A stretch of DNA of 41,109 nt from an uncultured Planctomycetaceae bacterium (lineage in GTDB: Bacteria; Planctomycetota; Planctomycetia; Pirellulales; UBA1268): contig CAJBCV010000071.1 in the NCBI GenBank assembly GCA_903951635.1, positions 1 through 41,109 of the forward strand, read 5' to 3'. Below the pieces are notes generated by a model. The model saw only the letters and a program-made list of their open reading frames with translations, was not told where the DNA came from and did not search any database. Below, in pieces: positions 10,601 to 19,248 of the stretch; position 1 is the stretch's first letter, and each line of letters starts with the position of its first letter. Made by a program: the position numbers and the translations under genes.

Positions 10601-11955
10601 GTCCGACGGTCGTCTGGGCCCGCCGCGCGCTCGCTTCCCAACTCGCCGGCAGCCCCCGCTACGTCGATCTTCAGGAGGCGATCAACCTCCTCGGGAAGAA
10701 CGTCGACGACGAGGGTCTGCAATACCTCGACGATACGGCGTTGGCGATCAGCTTGCTGATCAACAGAAGCGATCCGGCCAGCTGGCGCCAGGCCCAGGCG
10801 CTCTTCGAAACGCTTGCCAAGCGGCGCCCCCTGACGATCGATGAACGGATCAGCCAGGCAAGGGTCCAGACGCTCGTCGGCAACCGGGTGAAGGCCCGTG
10901 ACGAACTACGGGCCATCGCCTCCTCCGCCAACACGAGCACGGCCGTCCTCGGAACGATCGTCGAACTGTTCATCAACGAGCAGGACTTCACGGAGGCGAA
11001 GGGGTGGCTCCGCCGCCTCCAGGAATCGGCCCCCGACCTCCAAGCGACGATCCGCCTCGAGGCGAAGCTGGCGATGGCCGAAGGGGACCGTGACCGGGCA
11101 GCACGCGTGGTGGCGAAGCTCTTCGACGATGAACCGCTGAGCGCCCAGAGCGCTCCCCGTCAGCTGTCGGCGGCCCGGATCGCCACGGACCTCGGCTTCC
11201 CCGAAGCGGCCGACACAGTCCTCGAGCGCTATGCGACGCTTTCACCGGATGGGGTGGCCGCCCGGGCCATGTCGCTCGGTCGCCAGCATCGCACGACCGA
11301 GGCGATCGAGCTCTTGGGGACGGTTCGGGGGAAGGTATCGGTCGGGATGTTCCTCGAGGCCCTGGCGGTGATCCTCCGCCACGCCGAGGCCGCGTCCGAC
11401 CCCGCCATCGACGAACAGGTCGGCGGCTGGATCGAGGCGGCACGCCGGGAAAACCCCGGCTCCGACGAGACGATGCTCCAGGCGGCGATCGCCAAGGAGG
11501 CCCTCGGCCACACCGCGGAAGCCGAGGGGGACTACCGTCAACTGCTCGCCTCCGGCGGCCTGGGGGATGTCCAATCCGGCATCGTGGCCGCCAATCTCGC
11601 CTGGATCCTCGCCCGCCCGGAGACGGCCGATCAGGCGCTCGAGTTTGTCGAGAGGGCCATCGCGGAGCTCGGCCCCCTCCCTGACATTCTCGACACGCGG
11701 GCGCTGATCCGACTGGCGAAGGGGCAGACGATTCTCGCGCTCGAGGACATGAACGACGCCGTCCTTTCCCCCTCCCCCCTCAAACTCCTTCACCTCGCCA
11801 TGATCCAGGCCGAGATCTCCGACCTTCCCGGCGCCCGCGCGTCGTTCGCCCGGGCCAAGGCCCTCGGACTCGGTCGGGAACGCCTCAGCCCCGACGATGC
11901 CACGCGATTGGAGCGGGTGGAGTCGTTTCTCGCGTCCGCGGATCGAAAGAGCTGA
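7618..11955 (+). CDS. Large membrane-anchored tetratricopeptide-repeat protein
   Basis: This 1445-residue protein has one N-terminal membrane anchor at residues 6-25 (VPLLIAVLLLLIGGAAGTYL), and the remainder is alpha-helical repeats rich in Ala, Leu, Glu and Arg. TPR-like units are recognisable, for example GNDEEAIRLLARYVALRPDD near residue 48, ADEALEAVEKARVLDPDDQD and GRLDEAAPVIASLGDAGG. The arrangement places a long helical solenoid outside the inner membrane, suitable for scaffolding other proteins. The only catalytic feature one could seek is absent: no kinase, protease or transferase motifs were found. It lies 1 nt upstream of the DUF3472 gene, so the two are probably cotranscribed. Such giant TPR proteins are common in Planctomycetota; the specific role is unknown. 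Confidence 0.85.
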   Translation: MRRVNVPLLIAVLLLLIGGAAGTYLLHRFQVRRNAEDMARQAKRQMDEGNDEEAIRLLARYVALRPDDAPRQRDYAELLLRQVDAGKANARFVAATVAALEIAVRKDPDNDPLREKLATLLGRMGDPDSILAANKHLAMIRERRTSDESDEDTRRIDRMYAATAAQSGEFDEAETVLAALTGFDRRTRQFDPAFQPAPGHPETFAALAELLEKHRRDPKTARQVIERMVEVGPDDASTWKVMATWRMGHQQADEALEAVEKARVLDPDDQDAALLELRLALVGNRLDRAEELLAGPLGEATDSAEVPAAKAYLARQKGNLDGTIEILRKAIGDFPSSPAFRTDLLFVLAEVRKIDELGELIVESRPILGKDAVPILWAEAMVAMSEQKWTEALKLLDRVRPQVAADTAMTRRVDLSIATCHGGLGQRDQANDARKRAFADAPESLGARFNEMISLDLAQRWQEALVIAEELAAQASPESLAANPALSRTLLRLRIRDQLTRNADRRDWTKVDALVDRIAAEPDVDPIEIGRMKIEILAAKDKLDEARAASDEIIAAHPENPSLFAQRLVLLAAAGEVEEARANLKSAADSIRDTPEVLEAEARLAATGPASEAGEWLTDLEARMGRVTGPAADRCARQLIAIHVGRGNVSDAERVAGTLLARRPNDLAVRQVVLELAAERDAVDEVARQTAEIVRAAGPTTATAKLATAVSKIVGVRSKRQGLQVADTPTAALSAEDLAALGEARDLLTVAGAERQGWSEVPRMQGAIAEIQGDPSGAIGHLRRAVELGESLPFARRRLAILLTAAGRLDEAAPVIASLGDAGGPTIDRIRAQILAGAGRTDIALKIGASLTPEDCRDVQQLIWYARLLASCERLDEAEQVCRRATEAAPDDAVAWSLLLRLQATAGAGDRAAETTRRALAALEGDARERFEIAADEALGNPEETERAAKEAVEKAPDDLIAARRLVDLLVRRKRPAEAQAELRRIVALESAQGSPTVVWARRALASQLAGSPRYVDLQEAINLLGKNVDDEGLQYLDDTALAISLLINRSDPASWRQAQALFETLAKRRPLTIDERISQARVQTLVGNRVKARDELRAIASSANTSTAVLGTIVELFINEQDFTEAKGWLRRLQESAPDLQATIRLEAKLAMAEGDRDRAARVVAKLFDDEPLSAQSAPRQLSAARIATDLGFPEAADTVLERYATLSPDGVAARAMSLGRQHRTTEAIELLGTVRGKVSVGMFLEALAVILRHAEAASDPAIDEQVGGWIEAARRENPGSDETMLQAAIAKEALGHTAEAEGDYRQLLASGGLGDVQSGIVAANLAWILARPETADQALEFVERAIAELGPLPDILDTRALIRLAKGQTILALEDMNDAVLSPSPLKLLHLAMIQAEISDLPGARASFARAKALGLGRERLSPDDATRLERVESFLASADRKS

Positions 11956-11956
11956 T

Positions 11957-13339
11957 ATGCCGATCGCTTCTCCCGTGTCCGAGCCCCGACATCAGCGTGC
12001 TCCGAGCCGACGGGGCGTCCTTCACGGCCATCGCGCCGGCCGATCGATCTTCGCCGGCTGGTGGCTCGCCGTCGCGTTCATGCTCGGCCTGGGGGGCGTT
12101 CCGCCGTCGGTCGGAGCGGCTGAATGGATCGTTCCCTTCGGTGGAAATGCCTACGCGGTGACGTCGAAACCGGGCTCGAATGACGGGCTCGAGCGCGGCG
12201 GGTCCGAGGTCCGATGGCACGATGCCGAGACGACCTGGAGCGTCTGGTTCCATGTCGACCGGCCGACCGAAGCGGAGGTGGAACTGGTCTCGGCCGAGAC
12301 CGGCGGGCGCGCCGAAGTGGTCCTGACGATCGGCGACAGCGCCGTCACGGCCGAACTTTCCGGTGACGATTCATCGACCGCCCGTTTCGGGCGCTTCTCC
12401 CTCGCTGGCCCCGGCTACGTCAAGGCCGAGGTCCATGGGGTGCGACGCGAGGGGGGGGCCTTCGCGAGCAATCCGGTGCTGCAGATCCGCTCGGAGACGC
12501 CCGATCTCGCGGTCACGGCGGTCACCACCAACGACGGCGCGATGTATTACTGGGGCCGTCGCGGCCCCTCGGTCCACCTCGGCTACTCGCTCCCGGCGGA
12601 GAAGGATATCGAGTATGCCTACGGCGAGGTGACCGTCCCGGAGGGTGAGGACGCGCTGGGAAGCTTCTTCATGGCCAACGGCTTCGGAGAAGGCTATTTC
12701 GGCATGCAGGTCAACGGGCCCGCCGAGCGGCGCGTCCTGTTCTCCGTCTGGAGCCCTTTCACGACCGACGACCCGACGAAAGTGCCCGAGGCCGACCGCG
12801 TGATCCTGCTCCGCAAGGGGGAGGGCGTGCGGACGGGGGAGTTCGGCAACGAGGGGAGCGGTGGCCAGAGTTTTCTCGTCCATCCTTGGAAGGCCGAACT
12901 CACCTACCGTTTCCTCACCCGCGTCGAGCCGGCTGGCGACGGTACGACGACCTACACATCCTGGTTCGGCGAGGGGGACTCGTGGCGGTTGATCGCCTCG
13001 TTCCAGCGTCCGCGCACCGATCGCCACCTCACCGGCTTCCATTCCTTTCTCGAGAACTTCCTCGACACCACCGGCAATGTCGGCCGCCGCGGACGCTATG
13101 CCAACCAATGGGTGCGGGACACCGAAGGCACCTGGCACCCCATCAGCACCGCCCGGTTCAACGGCGATGCCACCGCCTCGGGCGGCCATCGCCTCGACTA
13201 CGCCGCCGGCCTCGAGCAGGACGGTTTTTTCCTGCGAAACTGTGGGTTCTTCTCGCCGCCGGTGAAGCTCGGAAGCGTCTTCACCCTCGATCCTCCACCG
13301 ACGAAACGGCCGACGATCGATCTCGAAGCGCTCCCTTGA
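11957..13339 (+). CDS. Secreted DUF5077-DUF3472 protein
   Basis: This 460-residue protein has an Arg-rich N-terminus followed by a hydrophobic segment (about residues 31-50) ending ...SVGAAEW, read as a signal peptide. The DUF5077 module follows, starting IVPFGGNAYAV, with a beta-sandwich look. The DUF3472 domain has very conserved segments: YYWGRRGPSVHLGY, FFMANGFGEGYFGMQVN, VLFSVWSPFTTDDP, FGNEGSGGQSF, HSFLENF and FFLRNCGFFS. DUF3472 proteins occur in Bacteroidetes and Planctomycetota and are thought to be secreted carbohydrate-linked proteins, though no activity is established. The ATG at 11957 follows the upstream TGA (11953-11955) by a single base, indicating translational coupling with the TPR gene. 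The family call is strong, the function unknown. Confidence 0.9.
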   Translation: MPIASPVSEPRHQRAPSRRGVLHGHRAGRSIFAGWWLAVAFMLGLGGVPPSVGAAEWIVPFGGNAYAVTSKPGSNDGLERGGSEVRWHDAETTWSVWFHVDRPTEAEVELVSAETGGRAEVVLTIGDSAVTAELSGDDSSTARFGRFSLAGPGYVKAEVHGVRREGGAFASNPVLQIRSETPDLAVTAVTTNDGAMYYWGRRGPSVHLGYSLPAEKDIEYAYGEVTVPEGEDALGSFFMANGFGEGYFGMQVNGPAERRVLFSVWSPFTTDDPTKVPEADRVILLRKGEGVRTGEFGNEGSGGQSFLVHPWKAELTYRFLTRVEPAGDGTTTYTSWFGEGDSWRLIASFQRPRTDRHLTGFHSFLENFLDTTGNVGRRGRYANQWVRDTEGTWHPISTARFNGDATASGGHRLDYAAGLEQDGFFLRNCGFFSPPVKLGSVFTLDPPPTKRPTIDLEALP

Positions 13340-13472
13340 GCGTCCACCGGAAAGCCGCTCCCGCTCCCCTCCGACGGACGACGCGTGTCATTGTCGGCGA
13401 GCAGGCTGTGGATAAAGTGCCGGCCCGACCGTACGAGGCGGTCGCGAGCGGGGCGAAAGGGAGCGCTGCCGC
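13340..13472. other. Spacer between convergent genes with an imperfect GC hairpin
   Basis: This 133-nt gap separates the stops of two convergent genes. GAGCGG at 13446-13451 can pair with CCGCTC at 13469-13474, with an inner GCG/CGC pair, giving an imperfect hairpin that touches the DUF1501 stop. There is no T-tract on either side, so it is at best a weak terminator. Nothing else was seen. Confidence 0.25.
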
Positions 13473-14891
13473 TCAGGCGAAGAGCCGATCCTCGATGCGG
13501 CCGGCGACGTCGGTGAGACGGTGATCGCGGCCGGCGTGTCGGAAGGTGAGGCGCGTGTGGTCGAGCCCGAGCGCCGCCAGGAGCGTGGCGTGGAGGTCGT
13601 GCATGTGCATCCGGTCGACGACGGCGTGGTGGCCGTAGTCGTCGGTCGCACCGTGGGCATGACCGGCCCGGAAGCCCCCACCGGCGAGCCACACGGTGAA
13701 CCCTGCAGGGTTGTGATCGCGGCCGGTGCCGTTCTCCTGCGCGTACGGTGTGCGGCCGAACTCGCTCCCCCACCACACGATCGTGTCGTCGAGCAATCCG
13801 CGCCGCTTCAAATCGCGCACCAAAGCGGCCGCCGGCTGGTCGGTGGCGCGGGCATGGACGGCATGCTTCGGCATGTCGGAGTGCTGATCCCAGGCCGGGT
13901 TGTTGGAGTTGTCGGTGTAATTGACCTGGACGAAGCGCACGCCGGCCTCGCACAGCCGGCGGGCGAGGAGACACTGGCGGCCGAAGTTGTCGGCCGGCCC
14001 ACCGTCGATCCCGTAGAGGGAAAGAGTCTCGGCCGTCTCGCCGGCGAGATCGAGGACGCGCGGCGCCGCCGATTCCATCCGCGCTGCCAACTCGCCGGCG
14101 GCGATCACCGCCTCGAGCTCGGCGTCACCGGGGCGCTCGGCGGCCTGGGCGGCGCTGATCCCGGCGAGCAGATCGCGACCGGCCGCCGCCAGGGGCCCGC
14201 CACGCGGCGGCGCGAGGTTGCGGATGCCGCTCTCGCGCGCCGGCAGGCCAGCCCGCCCGATGGCCGTGCCTTGATGGATCGGTGGGAGAAAGGCCGTGCC
14301 GAGATTGCGGGGGCCTCCGTTGCCCAGGCTGGGGGAAAGGCTGACGAATCCAGGGAGATCGTCGTTCTCCGTGCCGAGGCCGTAATCGAGCCAGGCTCCG
14401 AGTGACGGACGCACGGCAGCGGTGGCACCGCAGTGGAGGAAGAGCGTCGCCGGGCCGTGGGCGATCCCCTCGGTGTGAAGGCTGCGGATGACGCACAGAT
14501 CGTCGGCGATCCCCGCCATCGCCGGGAAGAGATCCGACACCCAAAGGCCGCTCTCCCCGCGCCTGGAAAACTCCCACAGCGGTTTCATGACGCGCTGCGG
14601 CGGGCTCTTCCCCGTCTTGGCGAGGCTGCGGAGGTCGGCAAACGGCATCTGTTTGCCGTCGTCGGTCGTGAGCCGCGGCTTGGGGTCGAAGCTGTCGACC
14701 TGGCTTACCCCTCCAGCCATGAACAGGAAGATCATCCGCTTGGCGCGGAGGGGGAGGTGCGGGCCGATCGTGGCGGCGGCATGGCGGGCGTTGAGGCCGG
14801 CCCAGGCCAGCGCTCCGAATCCGCACCCGGCACGCACCAGCGCCGCACGCCGCGACAGGACGAGCGGTGACGCCGCGGTAGGAGCAGTCAT
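13473..14891 (-). CDS. DUF1501 domain protein (secreted sulfatase-fold family)
   Basis: This 472-residue protein begins with a Tat-like signal: twin arginines at residues 14-15 (LSRRAALVRAG), then a hydrophobic stretch. DUF1501 hallmarks follow in order: KRMIFLFMAGGVSQVDSFDPKP, VSDLFPAMAGIADDLCVIRSLH, NFGRQCLLARRLCEAGVRFVQV, WDQHSDM, and TIVWWGSEFGRTPYAQENGTGRDHNP. DUF1501 proteins are related to the alkaline-phosphatase/sulfatase fold and in Planctomycetota nearly always sit beside DUF1549/DUF1553 proteins, as here: the stop of that gene is 46 nt upstream. The ATG at 14891 was chosen because GAGAGG lies 6-7 nt upstream and because the signal peptide starts there; the much longer open frame overlaps the neighbour and is not coding. 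Biochemical function is unknown. Confidence 0.93.
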   Translation of the reverse strand: MTAPTAASPLVLSRRAALVRAGCGFGALAWAGLNARHAAATIGPHLPLRAKRMIFLFMAGGVSQVDSFDPKPRLTTDDGKQMPFADLRSLAKTGKSPPQRVMKPLWEFSRRGESGLWVSDLFPAMAGIADDLCVIRSLHTEGIAHGPATLFLHCGATAAVRPSLGAWLDYGLGTENDDLPGFVSLSPSLGNGGPRNLGTAFLPPIHQGTAIGRAGLPARESGIRNLAPPRGGPLAAAGRDLLAGISAAQAAERPGDAELEAVIAAGELAARMESAAPRVLDLAGETAETLSLYGIDGGPADNFGRQCLLARRLCEAGVRFVQVNYTDNSNNPAWDQHSDMPKHAVHARATDQPAAALVRDLKRRGLLDDTIVWWGSEFGRTPYAQENGTGRDHNPAGFTVWLAGGGFRAGHAHGATDDYGHHAVVDRMHMHDLHATLLAALGLDHTRLTFRHAGRDHRLTDVAGRIEDRLFA

Positions 14892-14937
14892 GGCAAACCT
14901 CTCACGGGAGCAAACAACGGCGATGGCGTCTGAAAGA

Positions 14938-17379
14938 TCAATCGAGAAAGCGGAAATCAGGACTCGAGACGATCGACTGACAGAGCACGGCCCAGGCCTC
15001 CGATTCCCCGTCGGTGCGCGCGAGAAAGGCCGTGGCCGCGTCCCGCTCCCCGGCCGAGGGACGTCGCGCGAGAAGGAGCCTGAAGGCCCGCTCGATCCGC
15101 GCCTCCCCCGAGCCCGCCTCGGCAAGAACCCGCCCGGCGACGGCGCGGCAGGCGGCGACGATGAACGGGTCATTGGCGAGAAACAAGCTCTGCGAGGCGA
15201 CGGTGCTCTTCGTTCTGGTCCCGGTGGAGGCGTTGATGTCGGCGAAGTCGAACACCTCGAACAGCACAGGCCGGCGGTTGCGGAAGGCGGGGGTGTAAAC
15301 ACTGCGGCGGACGTCGTCGAAGACGTACCCATACTCGATCGTCTGCGCGGCGGTGTCGTTGGCGTCGATGTCGCCGGCCCCGACGATCGACAGGCCGCCG
15401 ACGGTCCGATCGAGCAGGCCCGCAGCCGTAAGCAGGCCATCGCGGATCTGCTCGGCATCGAGCCGCCGCCGCACGGCCCCGCTCCAGAGCTGATTCCCGT
15501 CCGCGGAGCCCTCCGCCGCAGCCTGGCGATAGGTACGGGAGAGGACGATCTCCCGGACGAGCGGCTTGAGCCGCGAGCCGTTGGCGATGAAGCGGCGCGC
15601 GAGCCAGTCGAGGAGCTCCGGATGGGAGGGGGGATCGCCGCTGGCCCCGAAGTTGTCGACGGTGGGGACGATGCCGCGGCCGAGGAGCCATCCCCAGACA
15701 CGGTTCACGATCACGCGCTTTGGAAGCGCCGAGTCGGGCCTGCCGATCCAAGCCGCCAGTTCCCTCCGGCCGCTCGACCCAGTCGGGATGGCGAGATCGA
15801 CGGCAAACACCTCCGGCACGCCCCGAGGAACGACGCGGCCGCGATTCTTCTCGATCCCCCGGACCCGGATCGAGGTGTCGGCCACGTCGGCGCGGTCCTC
15901 GACGACCATCGCCGTCGGCCGCGGCGGCAGCTCCGCGCCGAGGCGGCCGAGCTCGTCCTCGATCTCCGCCAGGCGCGTTGCGGCGGGAGTTGCCCCGTCG
16001 GCTTTTGGGGGAGTGGCGGCGATCTCCTTCTTCAGTGTGGTGCGCTCAGCCTTGAGCAGGGCCGTTGCTGCGTCGATCTCGGCGCGGCGCGAGGCGATCG
16101 GCGCCGGCTCGGGAAGCGGCCGGGCTAGCCACCGCGCGACGTTGTCGGTCTCGTTGAGGAGGGTCTTCGTGCTCGAGAAGATTCCGGCCAGGGCGTGGTA
16201 ATCGGCGTGCGTGATCGGATCGAAGGGATGATCGTGGCAGCGGCTGCAGCCGATCGATAGCCCGAGGAAGGTGCGCCCGATCGTCTCCAGCTGTTCGTCG
16301 ATGATGTCGAAGCGGAGTTGGGCCTTGTCCTGCTCCTCGTAGTTCGTGGGGCCAAGCGCGAGGAAGCCGCTCGCGACCAGATTCCCCTCAACAACGGCAG
16401 GGTCGGCCACACCGTCGGCGGCGAGGCGGTCGCCGGCGAGTTGGGCCGCGACGAACCGATCGAAGGGGATGTCGGCGTTCATGCCGGCGATCACCCAGTC
16501 ACGGTAGCGCCACGCATCCTTGAACAGAAGCGTGCGACCACCGCCGCTCGATTCGGCGAATCGGGCGAGATCGAGCCAGTGGCGGCCGAATCGTTCGCCG
16601 AAGGCGGGATCGGCCAGGAGGCGATCGACGAGTTCGGCCACCGCCCCATCGGGATCGCTGGCATGCGCCGCGACGAAGGCGTCGGTCTCCTCGGGGGTCG
16701 GTGGCAGGCCGGTGAGGTCCTCGCTGATCCGCCGGAGGAGGCGCTCCGGAGAGGCCTCGGGCTGTGGCCGGAGGCCGGCGGCATCGAGGCGGGCGCGGAT
16801 GAAGCGGTCGATCGGATCACGGTTCCAGTCGGGATCGGCCACCTCCGGCGGAACAGGATCCGCCAGCGGCAGGAAACTCCAAAACCGTCGCCCCTCGTCG
16901 GCCGTCATCCCCTTCGCCGCGCCGGGCAGGAGACGCGTGCGCGGCCCGATCGAGCCGCCACGGGGATCGTGGGCCCCGCGGCGCACCCAGGCTTCGATGA
17001 TCGCGATCTCCTCCGCCGAGAGTTTGCCGTCGGGCGGCATCTGGGGCGCTCGAGGGTCCCAGCGGATCGCCCGCACCAGCAGGCTTTGGTCGGGCTCTCC
17101 CGGCACGATCGCCGGTCCGGAGTCGCCCCCCTGTGCCCAACCGTCACGAAGATCGAGGCGAAGGCCACCGTTGATGTCGTGGTCGGCGGAGTGGCACGCC
17201 AGGCAACGAGCCGCCAGCAGTGGCGCGATCGTGTCGGCAAAGCCCTCATCGACCGCGGCCGGCCCGGGCTCCGCCGCGGGGAGGGAAGGGAAAGAACCGA
17301 CGGCGAACCAGAGAGCGCCGCCGGCGATCGCCGCGGCGACCGCTGTGCCCCTGCTCCACACGCCCCTTCTTGCCGCCAT
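14938..17379 (-). CDS. PSCyt1-DUF1549-DUF1553 planctomycete cytochrome-domain protein
   Basis: This 813-residue protein starts with a signal peptide or anchor (residues 12-36). A cytochrome-c-like PSCyt1 domain follows with the haem motif CLACH at residues 59-63 and a downstream PQMPPDGKLS segment that may supply the Met ligand. The PSCyt2/DUF1549 domain comes next with DPDWNRDPIDRFIRARLDAAGL, WRYRDWVIAGMNADIPFDRF and a second CxxCH in the context GCSRCHDHPFDP. The C-terminal DUF1553 (PSD1) has VIVNRVWGWLLGRGIV, VDNFGASGDPPSHPELLDWL and LVREIVLSRTYRQ. Such proteins are expanded in Planctomycetota and are proposed to be periplasmic redox proteins linked to complex polysaccharide use, but this is unproven. 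The DUF1501 gene is immediately downstream, so they form one operon. Confidence 0.95.
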   Translation of the reverse strand: MAARRGVWSRGTAVAAAIAGGALWFAVGSFPSLPAAEPGPAAVDEGFADTIAPLLAARCLACHSADHDINGGLRLDLRDGWAQGGDSGPAIVPGEPDQSLLVRAIRWDPRAPQMPPDGKLSAEEIAIIEAWVRRGAHDPRGGSIGPRTRLLPGAAKGMTADEGRRFWSFLPLADPVPPEVADPDWNRDPIDRFIRARLDAAGLRPQPEASPERLLRRISEDLTGLPPTPEETDAFVAAHASDPDGAVAELVDRLLADPAFGERFGRHWLDLARFAESSGGGRTLLFKDAWRYRDWVIAGMNADIPFDRFVAAQLAGDRLAADGVADPAVVEGNLVASGFLALGPTNYEEQDKAQLRFDIIDEQLETIGRTFLGLSIGCSRCHDHPFDPITHADYHALAGIFSSTKTLLNETDNVARWLARPLPEPAPIASRRAEIDAATALLKAERTTLKKEIAATPPKADGATPAATRLAEIEDELGRLGAELPPRPTAMVVEDRADVADTSIRVRGIEKNRGRVVPRGVPEVFAVDLAIPTGSSGRRELAAWIGRPDSALPKRVIVNRVWGWLLGRGIVPTVDNFGASGDPPSHPELLDWLARRFIANGSRLKPLVREIVLSRTYRQAAAEGSADGNQLWSGAVRRRLDAEQIRDGLLTAAGLLDRTVGGLSIVGAGDIDANDTAAQTIEYGYVFDDVRRSVYTPAFRNRRPVLFEVFDFADINASTGTRTKSTVASQSLFLANDPFIVAACRAVAGRVLAEAGSGEARIERAFRLLLARRPSAGERDAATAFLARTDGESEAWAVLCQSIVSSPDFRFLD

Positions 17380-17462
17380 CGCCTCACCCCCGCCCGCTCA
17401 CCCGATCGTGGCAAGCGCTCCACGGGATTCTACCTCAGCGCCGATGGAGGATCCTCCCCCAT

Positions 17463-18200
17463 TCACCATCTGTCGGGGAGGATCCGCAGCAGCCAGGCCA
17501 CGATCCGCCAGCGGCGCGTGACATAGACGTGCGAGCGTCTCCGCCTGATCGCTGCCACGATCTGCCGGGCCGCCGTCTCCACCGGCGCCACCCAAAACAA
17601 CCCTTCCCCCTTCGCCATCGCCGTGTCGACAAAACCGGCCTGGATGTCGGTGATCGCGATGGGGAGCCTCCGGGCGGCGGCCCGGTGGCGGAGCGCCTGG
17701 AGGTAGCGGCTCACGAACGCCTTGCTCGCGCCGTAGGCAGGCGCGTCGCCATGGCCATGGAGGGCGGCCAGGGAGGAGAGGCCGACAAGATGTCCCGACC
17801 GACGGGCCTCGAAATGCCGCATCGCCGCCACGGCGATCGCCGTAAACCCGGCGACATTGACCGCCACCGTCTCCGCTTCCGGGGGCCAGTCGAGGGGCGC
17901 ATTCTCGTGGCCGACGCCTGAAGAGACGACGACGAGTTCGACGCCGCCGAGGTCGGCGACGAGCCGATCGAAGTGCTCGACCGCTGCGTCGCCGTCGCGA
18001 AGGTCGATCGCCCTGTGGAGGACCGTGCGCCCCGGGTGCCGCGCCGAGAGTTCGTCGGCGAGATTGGCGAGCCGCGCCTCCCTCCGTGCTGCGAGTCCGA
18101 CGGCCCATCCGCCGTCGGCGAGTTGCCGCGTCACGGCCTCTCCGATGCCGGAGGAGGCGCCGACGATGATCGCCCGCGGGGGTTGGGGTGCCGTTGTCAT
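17463..18200 (-). CDS. Short-chain dehydrogenase/reductase
   Basis: This 245-residue classical SDR has a Rossmann fold. The cofactor motif GASSGIG occupies residues 14-20. The catalytic set is Ser143, in GLSSLAALHG, with Tyr156 and Lys160 in YGASK. An Arg-rich segment after beta-2 (ARREARL) suggests NADP(H) preference. The C-terminus (RRWRIVAWLLRILPDRW) is basic and amphipathic and could touch the membrane, as in SDRs acting on lipids. The ATG at 18200 gives the normal start just before the first beta strand; the longer open frame to 18248 adds nothing SDR-like. The gene is divergent from the aldo/keto reductase with a 60-bp shared control region. The substrate cannot be told from the sequence. 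Confidence 0.9.
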   Translation of the reverse strand: MTTAPQPPRAIIVGASSGIGEAVTRQLADGGWAVGLAARREARLANLADELSARHPGRTVLHRAIDLRDGDAAVEHFDRLVADLGGVELVVVSSGVGHENAPLDWPPEAETVAVNVAGFTAIAVAAMRHFEARRSGHLVGLSSLAALHGHGDAPAYGASKAFVSRYLQALRHRAAARRLPIAITDIQAGFVDTAMAKGEGLFWVAPVETAARQIVAAIRRRRSHVYVTRRWRIVAWLLRILPDRW

Positions 18201-18260
18201 GGCGAAAAGGATAGCACCCGCTTGAATCCGCCCCAGCCGGCCGGCCACACTTCACCCACT

Positions 18261-19247
18261 ATGAACACACGCACTTTCGGTCGGACGGGGTGGAATGTTT
18301 CGGAGATCGGCTTCGGCGCCTGGGCCATCGGCGGGGGCCAGTGGGGTGGGGCCGACGAGAAGGCATCTCTTGCCGCGCTCCATGCGGCCCTCGACGCCGG
18401 CATCAACTTCTTCGACACCGCCGACGTCTACGGCGACGGCCTCTCCGAGCGCCTCATTGCCCGCCTCCGCCGGGAACGGTCGGAGCCGTTCCATGTCGTC
18501 ACGAAGGCCGGCCGCCGACTCTCCCCCCACACCGCCGACGGCTACAACGCCACCAACCTCGCTGCCTTCGTCGATCGCAGCCTGACGAACCTCGCCGTCG
18601 ACTGCCTCGACCTCGTCCAACTCCACTGCCCACCGACGGAAGTCTATTACCGCCCCGAGGTCTTCGAGGCCCTCGACGGGCTCGTGAAGGCCGGGAAGAT
18701 CCGTTTTTATGGCGTGAGTGTCGAGAAGGTGGAGGAGGCCCTCAAGGCGATCGAGTACCCGAATGTCCAGTCGGTGCAGATCATCTTCAACGCCTTCCGG
18801 CTCCGGCCGGCGGAGTTGTTCTTCGAGCAGGCCGCGCGACGGCAGGTGGCGGTCATCGCCCGGGTGCCCCTGGCCAGCGGTCTCCTGTGCGGAAAGTTCT
18901 CCCCCACGAGTTCCTTTCCCGAAGGGGATCACCGCCTCTTCAATCGCCAGGGAGCGATGTTCGACCGGGGAGAGACGTTCTCCGGGGTCGACTACGAAAC
19001 CGGGCTCGACGCCGTCGAACGGCTCCGCCCCCTGGTGCCGGCCGGTGCCACGCTGACGCAGTTCGCGCTCAAGTGGATCCTTTCCTTCGACGCCGTCACG
19101 ACCGTGATCCCGGGGGGACGGAGCCCTGAGCAGGTGCGCGGCAACGCCGAAGCAGCCGATCTTCCCCCCCTCGACGCCCGCACCATCGCCGCCGTCCAGG
19201 CGATCTACGACGACGCGATCCGACCCTTGGTCCACCATCGGTGGTGA
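18261..19247 (+). CDS. Aldo/keto reductase
   Basis: This 328-residue NADPH-dependent oxidoreductase has a TIM-barrel fold. It opens with the family pattern MNTRTFGRTGWNVSEIGFGAW. The catalytic tetrad is Asp52 and Tyr57 (FFDTADVYGDG), Lys82 (VVTKAG) and His122 (LVQLHCP). The C-terminal cofactor signature is represented by VTTVIPGGRSPEQVRGNAEAA, typical of the subgroup that includes L-glyceraldehyde 3-phosphate reductase and YajO-type enzymes. The ATG at 18261 is the only start that gives the canonical N-terminus, and the open frame upstream overlaps the divergent SDR gene. The gene ends 2 nt before the first 94-bp hairpin repeat, which may terminate its transcript. The physiological substrate is unknown. 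Confidence 0.93.
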   Translation: MNTRTFGRTGWNVSEIGFGAWAIGGGQWGGADEKASLAALHAALDAGINFFDTADVYGDGLSERLIARLRRERSEPFHVVTKAGRRLSPHTADGYNATNLAAFVDRSLTNLAVDCLDLVQLHCPPTEVYYRPEVFEALDGLVKAGKIRFYGVSVEKVEEALKAIEYPNVQSVQIIFNAFRLRPAELFFEQAARRQVAVIARVPLASGLLCGKFSPTSSFPEGDHRLFNRQGAMFDRGETFSGVDYETGLDAVERLRPLVPAGATLTQFALKWILSFDAVTTVIPGGRSPEQVRGNAEAADLPPLDARTIAAVQAIYDDAIRPLVHHRW

Positions 19248-19248
19248 T

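Noticed and set aside
8116-10722. 868-codon open frame on the minus strand
   Set aside because: It is antisense to the TPR gene, rich in Gly, Arg and Asp with no recognisable domain; the plus frame has clear TPR units and a membrane anchor.
14892-15701. N-terminal extension of the DUF1501 gene
   Set aside because: The extra 270 codons overlap the DUF1549/DUF1553 gene in another frame and lie before a perfect signal peptide with its own ribosome binding site.
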